From: Branchipolynoe longqiensis
Lineage: Eukaryota > Annelida > Polychaeta > Phyllodocida > Polynoidae
Direction: 5' to 3'
DNA length: 64,000 nucleotides
Assembly (NCBI GenBank): GCA_030323885.1
Contig: CM059194.1
Location: 2,676,495 to 2,740,494, forward strand
The notes under the pieces are model-generated. The model searched no databases, was not told the DNA's origin, and worked only from the letters and a program-made list of their open reading frames with translations. Made by a program: the position numbers and the translations under genes. Of the stretch, positions 33,311 through 44,375 are shown piece by piece. Numbering within the stretch: the first letter of the stretch is position 1; every line of letters starts with the position of its first letter.

Positions 33311-33424
33311 AATTGTTAACTAGCGGTATTTTACACGCTAGACTATTTATAGGATATAGAACCTTAACTTCTGTGTGTGAAGGCTGGAAAGCACTAATGT
33401 ATGATATTACTCAAGCGATGATCT

Positions 33425-33532
33425 GGTTACTATATCTGCTTACTATATATGCTTACTATAGATGCTTACTATATCTGCTTACTATATCTGCTTACTATAT
33501 CTGCTTACTATATAAATAAATAAATAAATAAA
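33425..33532 (+). repeat. TATCTGCTTACTA minisatellite with (AATA)n
   Basis: A 13-base unit repeats about seven times and is followed by aaataaataaataaataaa. Confidence 0.85.
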
Positions 33533-35449
33533 ACAGTTATATAGCACCCAATCCAGTAAGCCGTTCTCAGGCGCTTTACATAACAAACAATATCAGTTCC
33601 AAGAAATAGTAACCCAACAGAAATTAAGTGTGCTAAAGTCTAGTAGGGAGGGGTGGCTGGCTTCTGGTGTGCTGTCTCCAGGTCATCTCCTGCCACACCC
33701 CCTGCCCAGCTCTATTATTCAGATGGAACACAATCAAAATACAGGTACACAATTGCTGGGAGTCTCCTCAATCAGAGACAGTAACATGGCATTTCATTGG
33801 CTTAACTCCTCCAGTCAGTGGTGGGGGGGAGGCAGGGTGGGAGTGGGTGGACCCCCACCACTCCCACCAGCCCCCTCCCCCCTGCTGGGTAAGGGGGTGT
33901 GGGGCCAACCCACCCACCCCAAGCCAGATACATATTTTTCCATCAAGTTTACCAATCACATAACACCAGTGGTAACCAGTCCCATAGATTGGGACAACTC
34001 CAAAATAGGAGTTTCTACACGCCTTACTTTGAGTTCAGCAAACTGCCACCAGGTGGGGCAGGGAGGGCTCATCACAAACACACTCCACCTCCAGCCTGGC
34101 ACCTTGATTTGGCAGGTCCTGCAAACAGTCACACACACAGACACACATACATCCACAACCCCCATGCATTGTCACCTGTATGCTAACACTCCCTCATATA
34201 CTGGCATCTGTAAATCATACCATAACAGGTACACATAAATCAGTTTCTTAACTTAATTATATTACCCATTCTGTGGTTTCTTCACAGACTATTTGTCTGG
34301 GTGAAGAAACCACAATCTGCAGCAACTGTATATATGCTGTCCTTAGTTTCAGCATTTACCTCCATTTATACAATATATAATACCAACAGACTTCAATTCA
34401 GTAATACATGTAAATATACCAATACAGTAATACTTTTCCAGAGTTCTTATCTCCAGTGGTTATATTTTATGTAGAACCTTAGAACAATATGATATGAATT
34501 ATCACTTCACTTAATATACATAATCTACCAAGGTTTCATAACTTGGTTTGACTATTATGCATATGTATTTACCAACATGATACAAAGAATTAGGTATTAT
34601 TAGAGATGACTTATAGGTGCTACTTATATCATTGGAATATTATTATGACTTTATAGAAATAACTGGAGGATTTAAATATGATTAAACCAGTTTTACTTTT
34701 CATGAAAAGTAGATATTTTAGAATTTATTTAACTGTTATTTATTTATGAACCAGACCTAAAAAGTCGGAATATTTTACTAAATGACTTAAAAATGGAAAT
34801 TTGTTGCTACCCAGTATGTCTCTAGCATTACTAGGATAGGGACTATACCAGTGGATGAAGACATCCAATTGTCTGCGATTGAAAATAGATGGGCTACCAC
34901 CATGCACTATCTCGTCTTGTGTTTACACTGCATCGGTTTTCTGGATTGATGCAGTGTGCTTCATCCCCACCCTAGTGAGGTGAGGAGCCTGTTTAGTGGC
35001 CTGCTGGGTCCCAGCATCGATATCTTGGAAGACTCATATTACGCGGTTATGGAAATCTCCTGATGGTGGTCTGTTGTGCACCCTATGTGGCTTTTGATAT
35101 CATGTATACTGCATATCACTTCAGGAATACAGTATGCACCCTGTAGTCTTTTTTAGTAGATTCATTGATTGATTGGTGGTTGTTTTATGCCATGTCAGCA
35201 AAAAGCCTTATTCGCGCCACTAAGTATTGAACCATTGCTTGGTGGTATTATTATCCAATCATCGCTTTTAAACAGAATGTAATTTACACAGAATCAATTA
35301 TGTGTCGAAGGACACTGACAGCGGCAACAGCTCATTATTTGTGAAAGCTCATAATAATGAAATTTGTGGCAAAGGGAAACAGAATCATAGGTAAAGGTCA
35401 ATGGTATCATCATTTTCAAATTTGTTTTAATTCCTTTAATTAGCTACTT
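33533..35449. other. Mostly unassigned sequence
   Basis: It holds a G/C-rich foldback at 33830-33900 (gtgggagtgggtgg facing ccaccactcccacc), the hairpin at 34272-34314, AT-rich DNA to 34800 and one alternative SINE 3' module at 34855-34893. No gene was recognised. Confidence 0.45.
34272..34314. other. Perfect-arm hairpin
   Basis: TGTGGTTTCTTCA (34272-34284) is exactly complementary to TGAAGAAACCACA (34302-34314). Inside, CAGAC pairs with GTCTG across a TATTT loop, leaving two unpaired G. No promoter or gene nearby explains it. Confidence 0.8.
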
Positions 35450-35905
35450 GAGGTGGTGATTCAGTCCTATTGTCCTGAAAAAGGGTAAACTGTCTTTTTA
35501 TTTTGCATCAGCATAAAGATCATTCCTGCTGTTTGCATTATAAAATTGTTGGCGCAATGCCATAAAATCAACACAATTAAACGACATGTGTTTGAGTGTC
35601 AGTCAACACTGACACCCAATACATTTAAGAAGGGGTTTCCCCTTTGAACACAACAACAAATATCTAAGCTACGAGTGGCCAATGTAGCCGTGCCTAAGGA
35701 CAAATTGCTCCCAGTGAGCCACAGCATGAGTCTGAGGTGGTTTCCCCTCATCTTGGACAATTTCATGCAATTTGTTTGCGGCTTCATCCCACTCATTCTG
35801 CCATATATATACTCTATCCAGGTTGGGGAAACACCTGAATTGAGAGTCTGTTAGTACAAGCGGTTCCGTTGATGTCATCCAGTATGGGCTAAATCCAAGC
35901 ATCAG
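35450..35905 (-). pseudogene. RNase H-type LINE, C-terminal fragment
   Basis: Read on the minus strand, the segment gives NKLHEIVQDEGKPPQTH, EQFVLRHGYIGHS, a stop, then KGKPLLKCIGCQC, another stop and LTLKHMSFNCVDF. The Cys/His spacing (C..C, H, C) is the zinc-knuckle tail that follows the RNase H domain in I/Jockey-type LINEs. GKPPQTHA is also found in the LINE at 63.9 kb, so both belong to related elements. Two in-frame stops and truncation make it a pseudogene. A short local duplication (ggttccgttgatgtcat and agttccgttggtgtaat) lies at 35860-35940. Confidence 0.7.
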
Positions 35906-36348
35906 TTCCGTTGGTGTAATTCAATATGACATAACTCCAAGCATATATCCAGTTTCTATGGGGGGGGGGGGGGTGGTGTGAGAGTGTAGAGGCTGTGTGG
36001 ATGGCGTAATACCCCTCCCCCCTCCCGACCTCACCCTCACCCACTCACACATTACTGGTGGGATGGGTGTGTGAGAGGAGGGGTGAGGGGCGTGGGGGTG
36101 GGAGTAATGACCTGCCCCCTGACCACAGCTTAGTTACTCGTGGTTACTCCCAGGGGGGGGGGGGGAGCAAGCAGGGTAAGCACGGTGCTGCCCTCCACTT
36201 TGGACGAGGCGCGACATGTGCGGCGACTCCATCCCCTCCCCGCAGGCACACACCCACACTAGCACACTTGCACCACAGCGACCATGACACATATTTGGTG
36301 ATATCTAGATATATATGTATACAGATGTGTCAATATGAGGATATATAT
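35906..36348. other. GC-rich sequence with G runs
   Basis: G runs of 13-14 occur at about 35960-35973 and 36153-36165. No gene was recognised. Confidence 0.5.
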
Positions 36349-36722
36349 CCTTCCGTTCAATCAAGAGGCTAACCTGGAAGGACAAAGTGACAAATAAGGA
36401 AATACTCAAACGGATGGGGCTGCCCTCTATGGAAGATCCTCTGATCAAAAAGAATCTCGGGTGGACTGGACACCTCATGAGGATGTCATCAGATAGGCTA
36501 CCAAAGCAGATCCTCTATTCTCAACTGTCTTCTGGTTACAGAAAGAGAGAGCGCCCTCGTCTCTGGTTCAAGGATACCATCAACAGAAACCTGAAACTGA
36601 GAGACATTAAGACTGACTCATGGACATCACTCTCACAGCAGAGAGCTAAATGGAGATTGGCAGTCAAGTAATTAAAGCAGTCTGTGTCGCATCACAACTG
36701 ACAGCATGATGATGATGACGAT
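36349..36722 (+). pseudogene. LINE-3f C-terminal fragment and (GAT)n tail
   Basis: A plus frame of about 107 codons reads FRSIKRLTWKDKVTNKEIL, GWTGHLMRMSSDRLPKQILY and KRERPRLWFKDTINRNLKL, and ends WRLAVK with a TAA stop. This is the end of a LINE reverse-transcriptase polyprotein: the GH..RM..DRLP and R.RP..R/WFKD phrases are typical. The non-coding end runs into gacagcatgatgatgatgac. The element is 5' truncated, and its last roughly 85 bases recur in the SINE-F copies. Confidence 0.8.
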
Positions 36723-37415
36723 CCTTCCTATTTATCTATCTATGAAATGTATGTATATATATATATATATATATGAATATATTTACATATCCGGTGGGAT
36801 ATGGATATAGATATAGTTGTTTTATTTTACCAGACCCTAATTCTCTTACTGTGACACATACTAGGGTAACCCCTTCCCCACCCGTTCCACTCCTCACCTC
36901 CCACTCCTCCCCCTCCACCCTCCAACCCCACCTCCTGCGTTCTCCCGATTCCAGGCAGGGCATGCTCTGATGCGAGCAGGTTCATCCAGCTGGTAAGAGT
37001 CATCTCACCCCCCCTATCCACACCCCCTACCCCTGTATCCAGTGACTGTGAGTGGCAATGTGTGTGTGGGGGGGGGGGGGGCAGGTGGGCGTCGCGGGGG
37101 GTAGGGGGGGTAGATGGCTGCGCACACAGTCCCAGAACAAACCGACAACCCTGTGTGGAGACTGGGTCGGTGGAGGGATGTGTGTATGGTGGGGAGGCTA
37201 GAAGCTGGTGTCAGTGTCAATGTGTGTGAGTGGGGGGGGGGGTGTTGTTTCTACCCTTGCTTGCAACTTTGGCGGTATACATGTGAGATCTGTGTGGAAT
37301 GGGGGGGGGGTAGTGATGACTCCGCGCTTACTTGCCACCTGTATACATTGGCTATAGACTATATCTATATGTATCACAATATATGATATATATATGTTCA
37401 AAAAAACATGTCTGA
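36723..37415. other. TA microsatellite and G-run-rich sequence
   Basis: (TA)n lies at about 36752-36775 and a C-rich tract at 36865-36960. G runs occur at about 37069-37081, 37232-37241 and 37302-37311. No gene was recognised. Confidence 0.5.
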
Positions 37416-38552
37416 GCCAGTGGCAGGTTGCACCCCGAAGAGGGTCGAGTTGTGTTCGATCGATACATGGATCAGTCATTGAAGAACAAGACCCAACAGA
37501 AGAGATCGGCTAAATCCATTGAGTACAAAGTTCATCCCGAAATGAAGCTCACTATGTCCATTAAGGACCTACTGTCAGCATCAACAACAAAGAGGAAAGT
37601 CACATGCCTGTTTGGTCAGGGATTGCTGGACTATTATGCAAGCAAATGTTCATTCGTGCTGGGTGTTGTGTATGATGTGGTTTTGAGTATGCTCAGACAC
37701 ATGAAGAGGCTGACACACTAATTCCAAACCAAGTCCTTGCATCTGCAGTCTGTGGTGCTTCACAACGGATCTGTGTATGGTCCCCTGACACTGACATACT
37801 CCTGCTCCTAGTTGATCTGGTCGCCAGCAGACAAATAACATTTCCCACATCCTTGAAGTTTCATACTGGCAAAGGAATGAAGAAACATGAAATAGACATC
37901 TTTGAGAGAGTTCAGGTTATTGGCTGTCGCAAATGTCAAGGTCTCCTTGGACTCCACAACTTCTCTGGTGCTGACTGGGGAGGCAAATTCATTGGAATCT
38001 CGAAGAAGTCATGGGTTAATGCATACCTGAAGCTTGATGAAGATGACCCTGCCATTGACTGCTTCAAGGCATTAGGATGTATTTCCTACCAAGCTTCCCC
38101 CACAGGTGATGGCATTGGGGACTTTCATGTGTCGCGTCTACAGTTCAAAAGGTCCAACAACCCTACCATCACATCACTCAGGTGGGTCAAATAACTTGGA
38201 AGGCGAGATGCTTCCACCAACTCGTGCTGCATTGCTTCCACATATCATCCATGCAAACTACATCACAATGCAGGACAAATCATACCCAGATAATTGTCCG
38301 GCCCTTCCTCCAATTGAAGAAAATGGATGGAAATTGGAGAAAGAGGTGTATGTTCCAGTGAGATGTCTTGCCTTGCCTGCCCCATGGGCTATATTTGAAC
38401 TCATTAAATGTGGCTGCAAAGCAGGTTGCAAGGGAATTAGGTGTAGCTGCTTGAAGAATGGCCTGCCCTGCACTCCACTCTGTAAATGCTATGGTTGTGA
38501 CTGTGCAAATACTATTTGGGAGGGTACTCCAGATATGGACATCTATGAATAG
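37416..38552 (+). pseudogene. HEEADT/PDTD protein with cysteine-rich tail, two frameshifts
   Basis: Three consecutive open segments give one protein-like order. Segment 1 (to about 37685) has EEGRVVFDRYMDQSLKNKT and KLTMSIKDLLS. Segment 2 (about 37686-38190, another frame) has QTHEEADTLI, VWSPDTDILLLLVD, KFHTGKGMKKHEID, LLGLHNFSGADWGGKF and WVNAYLKLDEDDPAIDCF. Segment 3 (about 38190-38552, back in the first frame) has ALPPIEENGWKLEKE, a Cys-rich string CGCKAGCKGIRCSCL and CTPLCKCYGCDCAN. From memory, proteins with this order are multicopy and uncharacterised in invertebrate genomes. The HEEADT and PDTD acidic motifs recall a PIN-like nuclease fold, but that is conjecture. A stop codon precedes segment 1, so the N-terminus is lost as well. 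It is probably a dead copy of a mobile or amplified family. Confidence 0.75.
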
Positions 38553-39058
38553 CGTAGTGATTCTTCGGAATTTTGATGTCGGATTTGACAGTTTTGCCAG
38601 CAAATACTTCAATAACTCTCCCAGAGGAACTTTGCAATGAATCAGCTCAGAGTTCTTCAAAAAAGTCTCACAAATTGTGAAAAGCTGATCATACATGGTG
38701 AGGATATGGAGCGAGACCCTATATACTGACCAGAAGTGCAAGAAGGAAACTTCTGGTTGCTTTGTAAGTGCTAAAAATCAACTCAGCTTACCTTAAAACC
38801 TACAAATCGACACTTCAAGTATGAAAATTGGTCAATAACTTCCGGAGATAGGTGAATGGCCAGTTGCGAGGGGATCTCAAAATGGAAATGACCCCGCCAC
38901 GAAGGGGGGAGGGGTCTGAAAATTTGGACCCCATCATTTTCTCTTAGCTTGAACCCTATTGAAGCCAGAACTGCAAAGAAAATAATTTTAGCACAAAAAT
39001 CCTACGAGAGCTGTTTTCCTTACATTACATACCGCACTCTAAAGGGTTTATCACTATC
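38553..39058. other. Unassigned sequence
   Basis: No gene was recognised. It may be the 3' part of the element that carried the HEEADT pseudogene. Confidence 0.4.
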
Positions 39059-39141
39059 CATACATATATACATATATACATATATACATATATACACATA
39101 CATGTATACATATATACATGTATACATGTATATATATATAA
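39059..39141. repeat. ATACATAT microsatellite
   Basis: Alternating tacatata and tacatgta units over about 80 bases. Confidence 0.9.
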
Positions 39142-39213
39142 TGTATAATGTGTTATGCATATATAAAAGGGGCGGAGCTCTAATGTAATAATTATGATTA
39201 TTATTATTTATTA

Positions 39214-39368
39214 TTACTTCTCAACTATTTTGTCCAATTGTTGACTTGCCCGTTGTTGCCCCAGTGTGTTGCCTACACCAGCGCCATCACCAGTCAGTGA
39301 TGGCTTGCATGCGTGCTGGGCAGTCATTCTCAGCCCCAATTTCAAACTTTTACCGGTGACTTGTCTTC
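39214..39368 (-). CDS. Candidate terminal exon, product unknown
   Basis: On the minus strand a pyrimidine-rich stretch ending in cacatagcag (AG at 39369-39370) is followed by an open frame of about 50 codons. It reads RQVTGKSLKLGLRMTAQHAC and ends GQQRASQQLDKIVEK with TAA. An AATAAA-like sequence lies immediately after the stop. The polar, charged composition and the acceptor make a last coding exon possible. No family was recognised, no upstream exon is proposed, and the frame extends upstream through the acceptor, so chance cannot be excluded. Confidence 0.25.
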
Positions 39369-39499
39369 CTGCTATGTGGGGGAGGAGGTGGGTATTGGGG
39401 TTGGGTAGAGTAGTTGCACATAACAAATACAAACATTGATACCACCAAAGCTGATGGAAAGGGTATAAACAACACTGAATCGGATGCCAAGGCATCCTA

Positions 39500-40505
39500 T
39501 ACCATTAACCCCCCCCCCCCCTACCACACACATTAACATTGCCACCAGCGTATAGCATCCCTAACCTCCACACACCCCTCGACCTGACCATCCGATTTGC
39601 ACCCCATGCTGCCCCCCCCCCCCCACACACACAGGTGCCTACTCAGTCACTGGTAGGGGGTGGGTGTGGCTGTGGGTGGGGAGATGAGTCTTACTAGCTG
39701 GATGAACCTGATTGGAACTTGATATATGTTGCATCCGTTAAATGACTATCAGCCACATTTGGTGTTTCATTTAAGAGTGATTATGGATTGAGTTTACATT
39801 AAAACAGAAGGATTTCTATGTATTGCACCTTATATCATGGTGGTGTTGTTAAACTGGCAAATACATTGATGTGATCAGGGAAATGATCTGGTGTTTGTGT
39901 TCTAGGAAGGTATCCCTTAATGATGGTAACTGCTGCCTTTGTGACATTGGGTGAGAATGAGTGTGTTAACAGTGTGTGTCTGGTATGTCCTTGACTGAAC
40001 CCATGGTCTGACATCCCGCACCCGACCACATGCCACCCCCCCCCCCCACACACACAGGACAGTGTGCTATGCCCTGGTGAGCAGCAGGGGGGGGGGGCCC
40101 TGCTTATTGTTTGCAAACCGGGTGGGTGGGGGTTACCATGGCTACTAATGGCTTAATGCGAACTTCCGGTTAAGCATGTTTAGCCTCACTAAGACAGAAA
40201 TAAGACACTCGAATCTGTAACACCAAGAAAATGTACAAATAAACTAATATATAAATGTGCTAGGTTCGCGTTGCTCAATCATACCCTACTGAGGTCAGTG
40301 CACCTCACTACTGAACCATCCACCTGTGATGGCTCAGCTGAATCGATCCCCAGTTTAAATCCTTCTACGAGTGCTAAGGCCACTTACCCGGATTCTTATG
40401 GAAGCCACTGCTACAGCTATCGACCATGTTGGCTGGCTCAGCCCCTCTTGTAAATTTCCCCGATACTGAGGCAAAGCGCTAGGAGGGATTATGGGAATCG
40501 CCGAG
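39500..40505. other. Unassigned sequence rich in C and G runs
   Basis: C runs occur at about 39509-39520, 39614-39624 and 40037-40047, and a G run at 40088-40097. Short open frames have no recognisable features. Confidence 0.45.
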
Positions 40506-41115
40506 ACCGGCAGGGAAAGGTTTAACACAGACAGATAAGGACACCACCAGTAGAAGCAGTGACAGAGCAGGGAAAGGCTTAACACAGGCAGATAAGGACA
40601 CCACCAGTACACGTGATGAGATGGCAGGGATAGGGTTAAGACAAACAGATAAGTTACAGAGCAGGGAAAGGCTTACCACAGACAGATACAGGAATCAGTA
40701 GTAGACGCAGTGACAGAGCAGGGAAAGGATTAACACAGGCAGATAAGGACGCCACCAGCACACGTGATGAGATGGCAGGGATAGGGTTAAGACAACCAGA
40801 TAAGTTACAGAGCAGGGAAAGGGTTAACACATACAGATAAGGACACCACCAGTAGAAGCAGTGACAGAGCAGGGAAAGGGTTAACACAGACAGATAAGGA
40901 CACCACCAGTACACGTGATGAGATGGCAGGGATAGGGTTAAGACAAACAGATAAGTTACAGAGCAGGGAAAGGCTTAACACAGACAGATACGGGAATCAG
41001 CAGTAGACGCAGTGACATAGCAGGGAAAGGGTTAATGCAGACAGATAAGGACACCACCATTAGACGCAGTGACAGAGCAGGGAAAGGGTTAACGCAGACA
41101 GATAAGGACACCACC
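40506..41115 (+). repeat. Higher-order minisatellite (57 + 57 + 37 bp)
   Basis: Three unit types share the start cagggaaagg or cagggatagg. Type A (57 bases) ends in tagaagcagtgacagag, type B (57 bases) ends in cacgtgatgagatgg, and type C (37 bases) has ttaagacaaacagataag. The order A-B-C recurs about three times before the array ends in A-like units. Confidence 0.85.
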
Positions 41116-41328
41116 CGCAAACACACATGGGCGGATGTGCACAGGTGTGTTGGAGGCTGAAGGGGGGCTTTCTCTCCCGGCTAATGTTTGTGCTGTCAAT
41201 AAACCATGTGTGGAGCTCAAGAACTAATATTAGACAACCAAACAGGACAGGCTGTACTGTTACCCTCCATTCAGATACTGTTCTACCAGATTATATATTA
41301 TTCATTGCACACATCAGGTTGGAGAGCT

Positions 41329-41606
41329 TACCTCGTTTAAGCTATGGTAGTCATTTGACCACCAAGTTAATTACCAAGGTCAAATTTGATATAAGATTAA
41401 TGTGCAGTTTGACAGTTTTGGCTGGGACACACGTACTTTTGGCATGTTTCCATATTGGAATAGAACACTAGAAATAATTTATATCTACTTTGCTGAATAT
41501 TTCCAGGACATTTAATTGGGACCGGATTGAGTAACTTAGCAGTGAATATTAGGAAATAATTAATTAGTTACAACACATGGCTACATGCCAGAACTGCCCA
41601 TGCTTC
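41329..41606 (+). repeat. Repeat I, copy 1
   Basis: About 275 bases match 63262-63537 in the same direction. Landmarks are gtcatttgaccaccaagtta, tataagattaatgtgcagtt, atatttccaggacattta and ggccagaactgcccatg/gccagaactgcccatg. Class unknown. Confidence 0.7.
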
Positions 41607-41735
41607 AACTGTGTTGGTATAGCCATAAATCCCAAACAATAGGCCACCTCCAGTCAACCATTGGGGTATATGCTGGTCAGTGGAGCATGCACAAAACTTG
41701 TAACGGATTGCGCCAGACTGACCTATGCGGTTATT

Positions 41736-41806
41736 ATCCGTTACCTCCGTTCCCCATCCGTTCCCCGTCCATTCCCGTCCGTTACACGTCCGTTCCCCGT
41801 CCAAGG
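41736..41806 (+). repeat. Short CCGTTCCCCGT minisatellite
   Basis: About six imperfect units of ccgttccccgtc and variants. Confidence 0.8.
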
Positions 41807-42059
41807 TCTCCAACCTGCACATATCAACATGAAATACAGATATGATCGAGCAATTTCTCTGCAAGGTCTCTCCGACCATCCTGATTTTGACTCCTTTAAG
41901 TTTAAAGCAAAACCCTTTTGAACAAGTGATTCTCAAAGCCCGATCGCTGCTTATAAATCCCACAGACCGTCGTAATTCCTCCAGTGTTTTTCTTGAAGAT
42001 CTATACTGCGTATTATGGATAAGCCTGAATAGACTTGTTTTCACCATCAGACAGTTTGT

Positions 42060-42290
42060 CGATAGAAAGCGCAAGCCTACACTTGTACCGACCCAAGGGA
42101 TTTTTAACCTCCCACACCACATGGTATGAGAGCAACTGGCCTTTGCTGACGCTGTAAGGTATCCACAGTGGTGGAAATCCAAATTGGCAGAGGGGGGCCA
42201 TGGGGAATTGAACCACCGACCTTCAAATTAGGAGTCTGACCTAGAAAAAAGGCAGACACTCTAACCACTCACCCACAGAGTGGACCGCCC
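42060..42290 (-). repeat. SINE-C, copy 1
   Basis: Minus-strand tRNA-derived repeat. The inverted B-box relic (gaattgaaccaccgacc) and A-box relic (actctaaccactcaccc) are at the high-coordinate end. The body shares taccgacccaagggattttt and gtggaaatccaaattggcag with 45645-45873. Confidence 0.75.
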
Positions 42291-42989
42291 CTGTGCCCAC
42301 CAATCAGAACACTTCTTGAATGACACCATGTGGCTTTTAGCACATGTGCTGGCTGTTTTTAAAGACTCAGTTAATAGTTGCTATGGCGATTGACCAGTCA
42401 ATCAGTATGTTTTGCTGGTTTTTGCTATTTGAATTTATATTCGGTATAATCATGGTTTATAGCCATTAGGCAGCATGGTATTTCTGAACACATAGCTATA
42501 TGTACACCCGTGTGTAGTGAATGTTCGTAGAAACATTGAAGGATGAATAACAAGCCAGTTGTCAGGAAAAAATCGGTAGGTACATTGTGAGACGTGGCAG
42601 AGACTAATTGGGTTTAACGAGAGAGTGGGGGTGTCAGACTGCAGCCATGGGCTCTATCTATAATCGGACGCCAGCCTTTAAGTTTATCTAACTTGTCTCT
42701 ACTATATTTGAGAGGCGATTACTTGGACCTTGTCTCAGGAAAATGTGTGCTACAGTATGACCCCGTTATAACGCAATCATTCAGGTTCATATAATTATAT
42801 CGTGAACAAAATGGAGTTGCGTTAAATTGGGGTTCAGTTTACGTTTGCATTAAAGAATTTGGCTCGAATGAATCATTACATTATATCAGAAGTTGCGTTC
42901 AATCAATGCATGTTAAAACGGGGGTTCACTGTACATTTTATTCAACTATTATTCTGCTGACATAAAGGATGGTATGTCTATTGTAATTG
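42291..42989. other. Unassigned sequence
   Basis: No gene was recognised. At 42740-42940 words related to gcgttaaattgggg and atataattata recur loosely. Confidence 0.4.
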
Positions 42990-43325
42990 CTTGGTTGGTT
43001 GTTGAAGTTTCACGTCAGTCTACTCACGTCCTGGCAACATTTAAGGTCATATCAGAACGGTTACTGACTTGCGACAGTGTGCACTCATGGCAACTTCATA
43101 GTGCTGCTCTAATGGGAAATCAGGCCGCCAGCACCATTACCAGATATTCCACTCAGTCGCATTATCCTGACACTGAGCCAACCTATCCTAATAATGCCGA
43201 GCGCATTGCTAGGAAGCTACAACTATCAATTTTGTAAGCCATTGGTTTGACTCGAAAGGGAATCGAACTCCCGATCTCCCACACGGAAGGCCAGCGGTGC
43301 GCCGATTCGCCCAACATGCCCGGTG
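42990..43325 (-). mobile_element. SINE-A, near full length
   Basis: Minus copy from tail block (catttaaggtcatatc) through the body (gccgccagcaccattacc) to a head with inverted B box (gggaatcgaactccc). The short repeat TATTGTA on both sides (about 42979 and 43326) may be the target duplication. Confidence 0.8.
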
Positions 43326-43664
43326 TATTGTATAATGTGTTGTTGTTGTTGTAAATATAGTTTATTCATTGAATAAAGTCTTTTGTCAGCGCTCTTCCAG
43401 CCATGTGACAATACAGTTATTTACAATTGGTGGAGCAGCTTGGAACTCACCTCGGTGTGCACTAAAGGAGGTGTAGTGGGGAGCTGGGACAGTCTCTACC
43501 CTGTGGTAGGACTGCTTTAGCTCAGTTTGTCATGAGAAGTTTGTTTTAATAAGGCCACATTTTAAATAAAGTTGCTGATCGTCCTTTTGATCACACACAT
43601 CACGGTTGGGCGGGCGGTTTTTTAATATTTATTATTTTGTTGGCGTATGACATACACACGTAGC
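43326..43664. other. Unassigned sequence
   Basis: No gene or recurring repeat was recognised. Confidence 0.4.
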
Positions 43665-44375
43665 TATGTGTAGGGCAGCACTATAAAAGTTGCGATGAGT
43701 GTGCACTGTCACAAAGCGGTACCCCTTTGGATATGATCTTAAGCCGTGTTCACACGGGCAAAATCTAAAGCGATTCAGCCAAGGCGAATCATATGAATCG
43801 ATTTAGACGCCCGTTCACATGGGCAGTACTTGGGCCAGAAATCGATATCTGCACATGAGCAAGTCCAGTCTGACCAGCGCCATTTTTTGGTTAGTCGACG
43901 TCGCCACGAGAGAGTGGGTTTGACCTAGATATGTATGTACTGAATCGTATTGGTTTGGAATGGTCAAAACTTCTGCTGGGCAGTGAAACCCTAAAAATAA
44001 ATGATGAACAAAATATCTGTGCACCTCTAGCAGGTTCATAGACCAACTTATATAATATGCGCTTTTAATCGACCGGAAAGTCAACAAACTAAGGTGTCGA
44101 CTGCGCATGCGTGTGAGGTGCTTAATCCGCCTCAGTGCGTCCACACGGACAAAATAAATCGATTCACAGAAATTGACTCACGTAAACTACCTCGACAGGT
44201 GGTTTACAGTATCCAGATCACAGGAATCGATTCAGCCCTAATTTGACTCACCTGCCCGTTCACACGAGAAATGTAAGCCGAACTAGGCAAGTCGATTTCT
44301 ACGAATCGATTTACATTGCCTGTGGGGACACGGCTTTAGATGTTGCCAAGATGTAAATCACCAACCACTAACCAA
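43665..44375 (+). repeat. SINE-A 3' part split by a transposon
   Basis: The body and tail of a plus SINE-A (43665-43741) resume at 44336 with ttagatgttgcc and end near 44375. The gap is exactly the inverted-repeat element described next. Confidence 0.85.
43742..44335. mobile_element. Inverted-repeat transposon M1 (594 bp, TSD TTA)
   Basis: The ends AGCCGTGTTCACACGGGC and GCCTGTGGGGACACGGCT are inverted, and the element is flanked by TTA on both sides within a SINE-A. Inner sequence is rich in aatcgattt and gaatcgatt words in both orientations, giving long foldback potential. There is no coding capacity. A 3-bp duplication is typical of PIF/Harbinger elements, so a non-autonomous relative is inferred. 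Confidence 0.85.

Noticed and set aside
41568..42182. A 204-codon minus-strand open frame
   Set aside because: It spans repeat I, a CCGTTCCCC minisatellite and SINE-C without any recognisable domain, so it is judged accidental.
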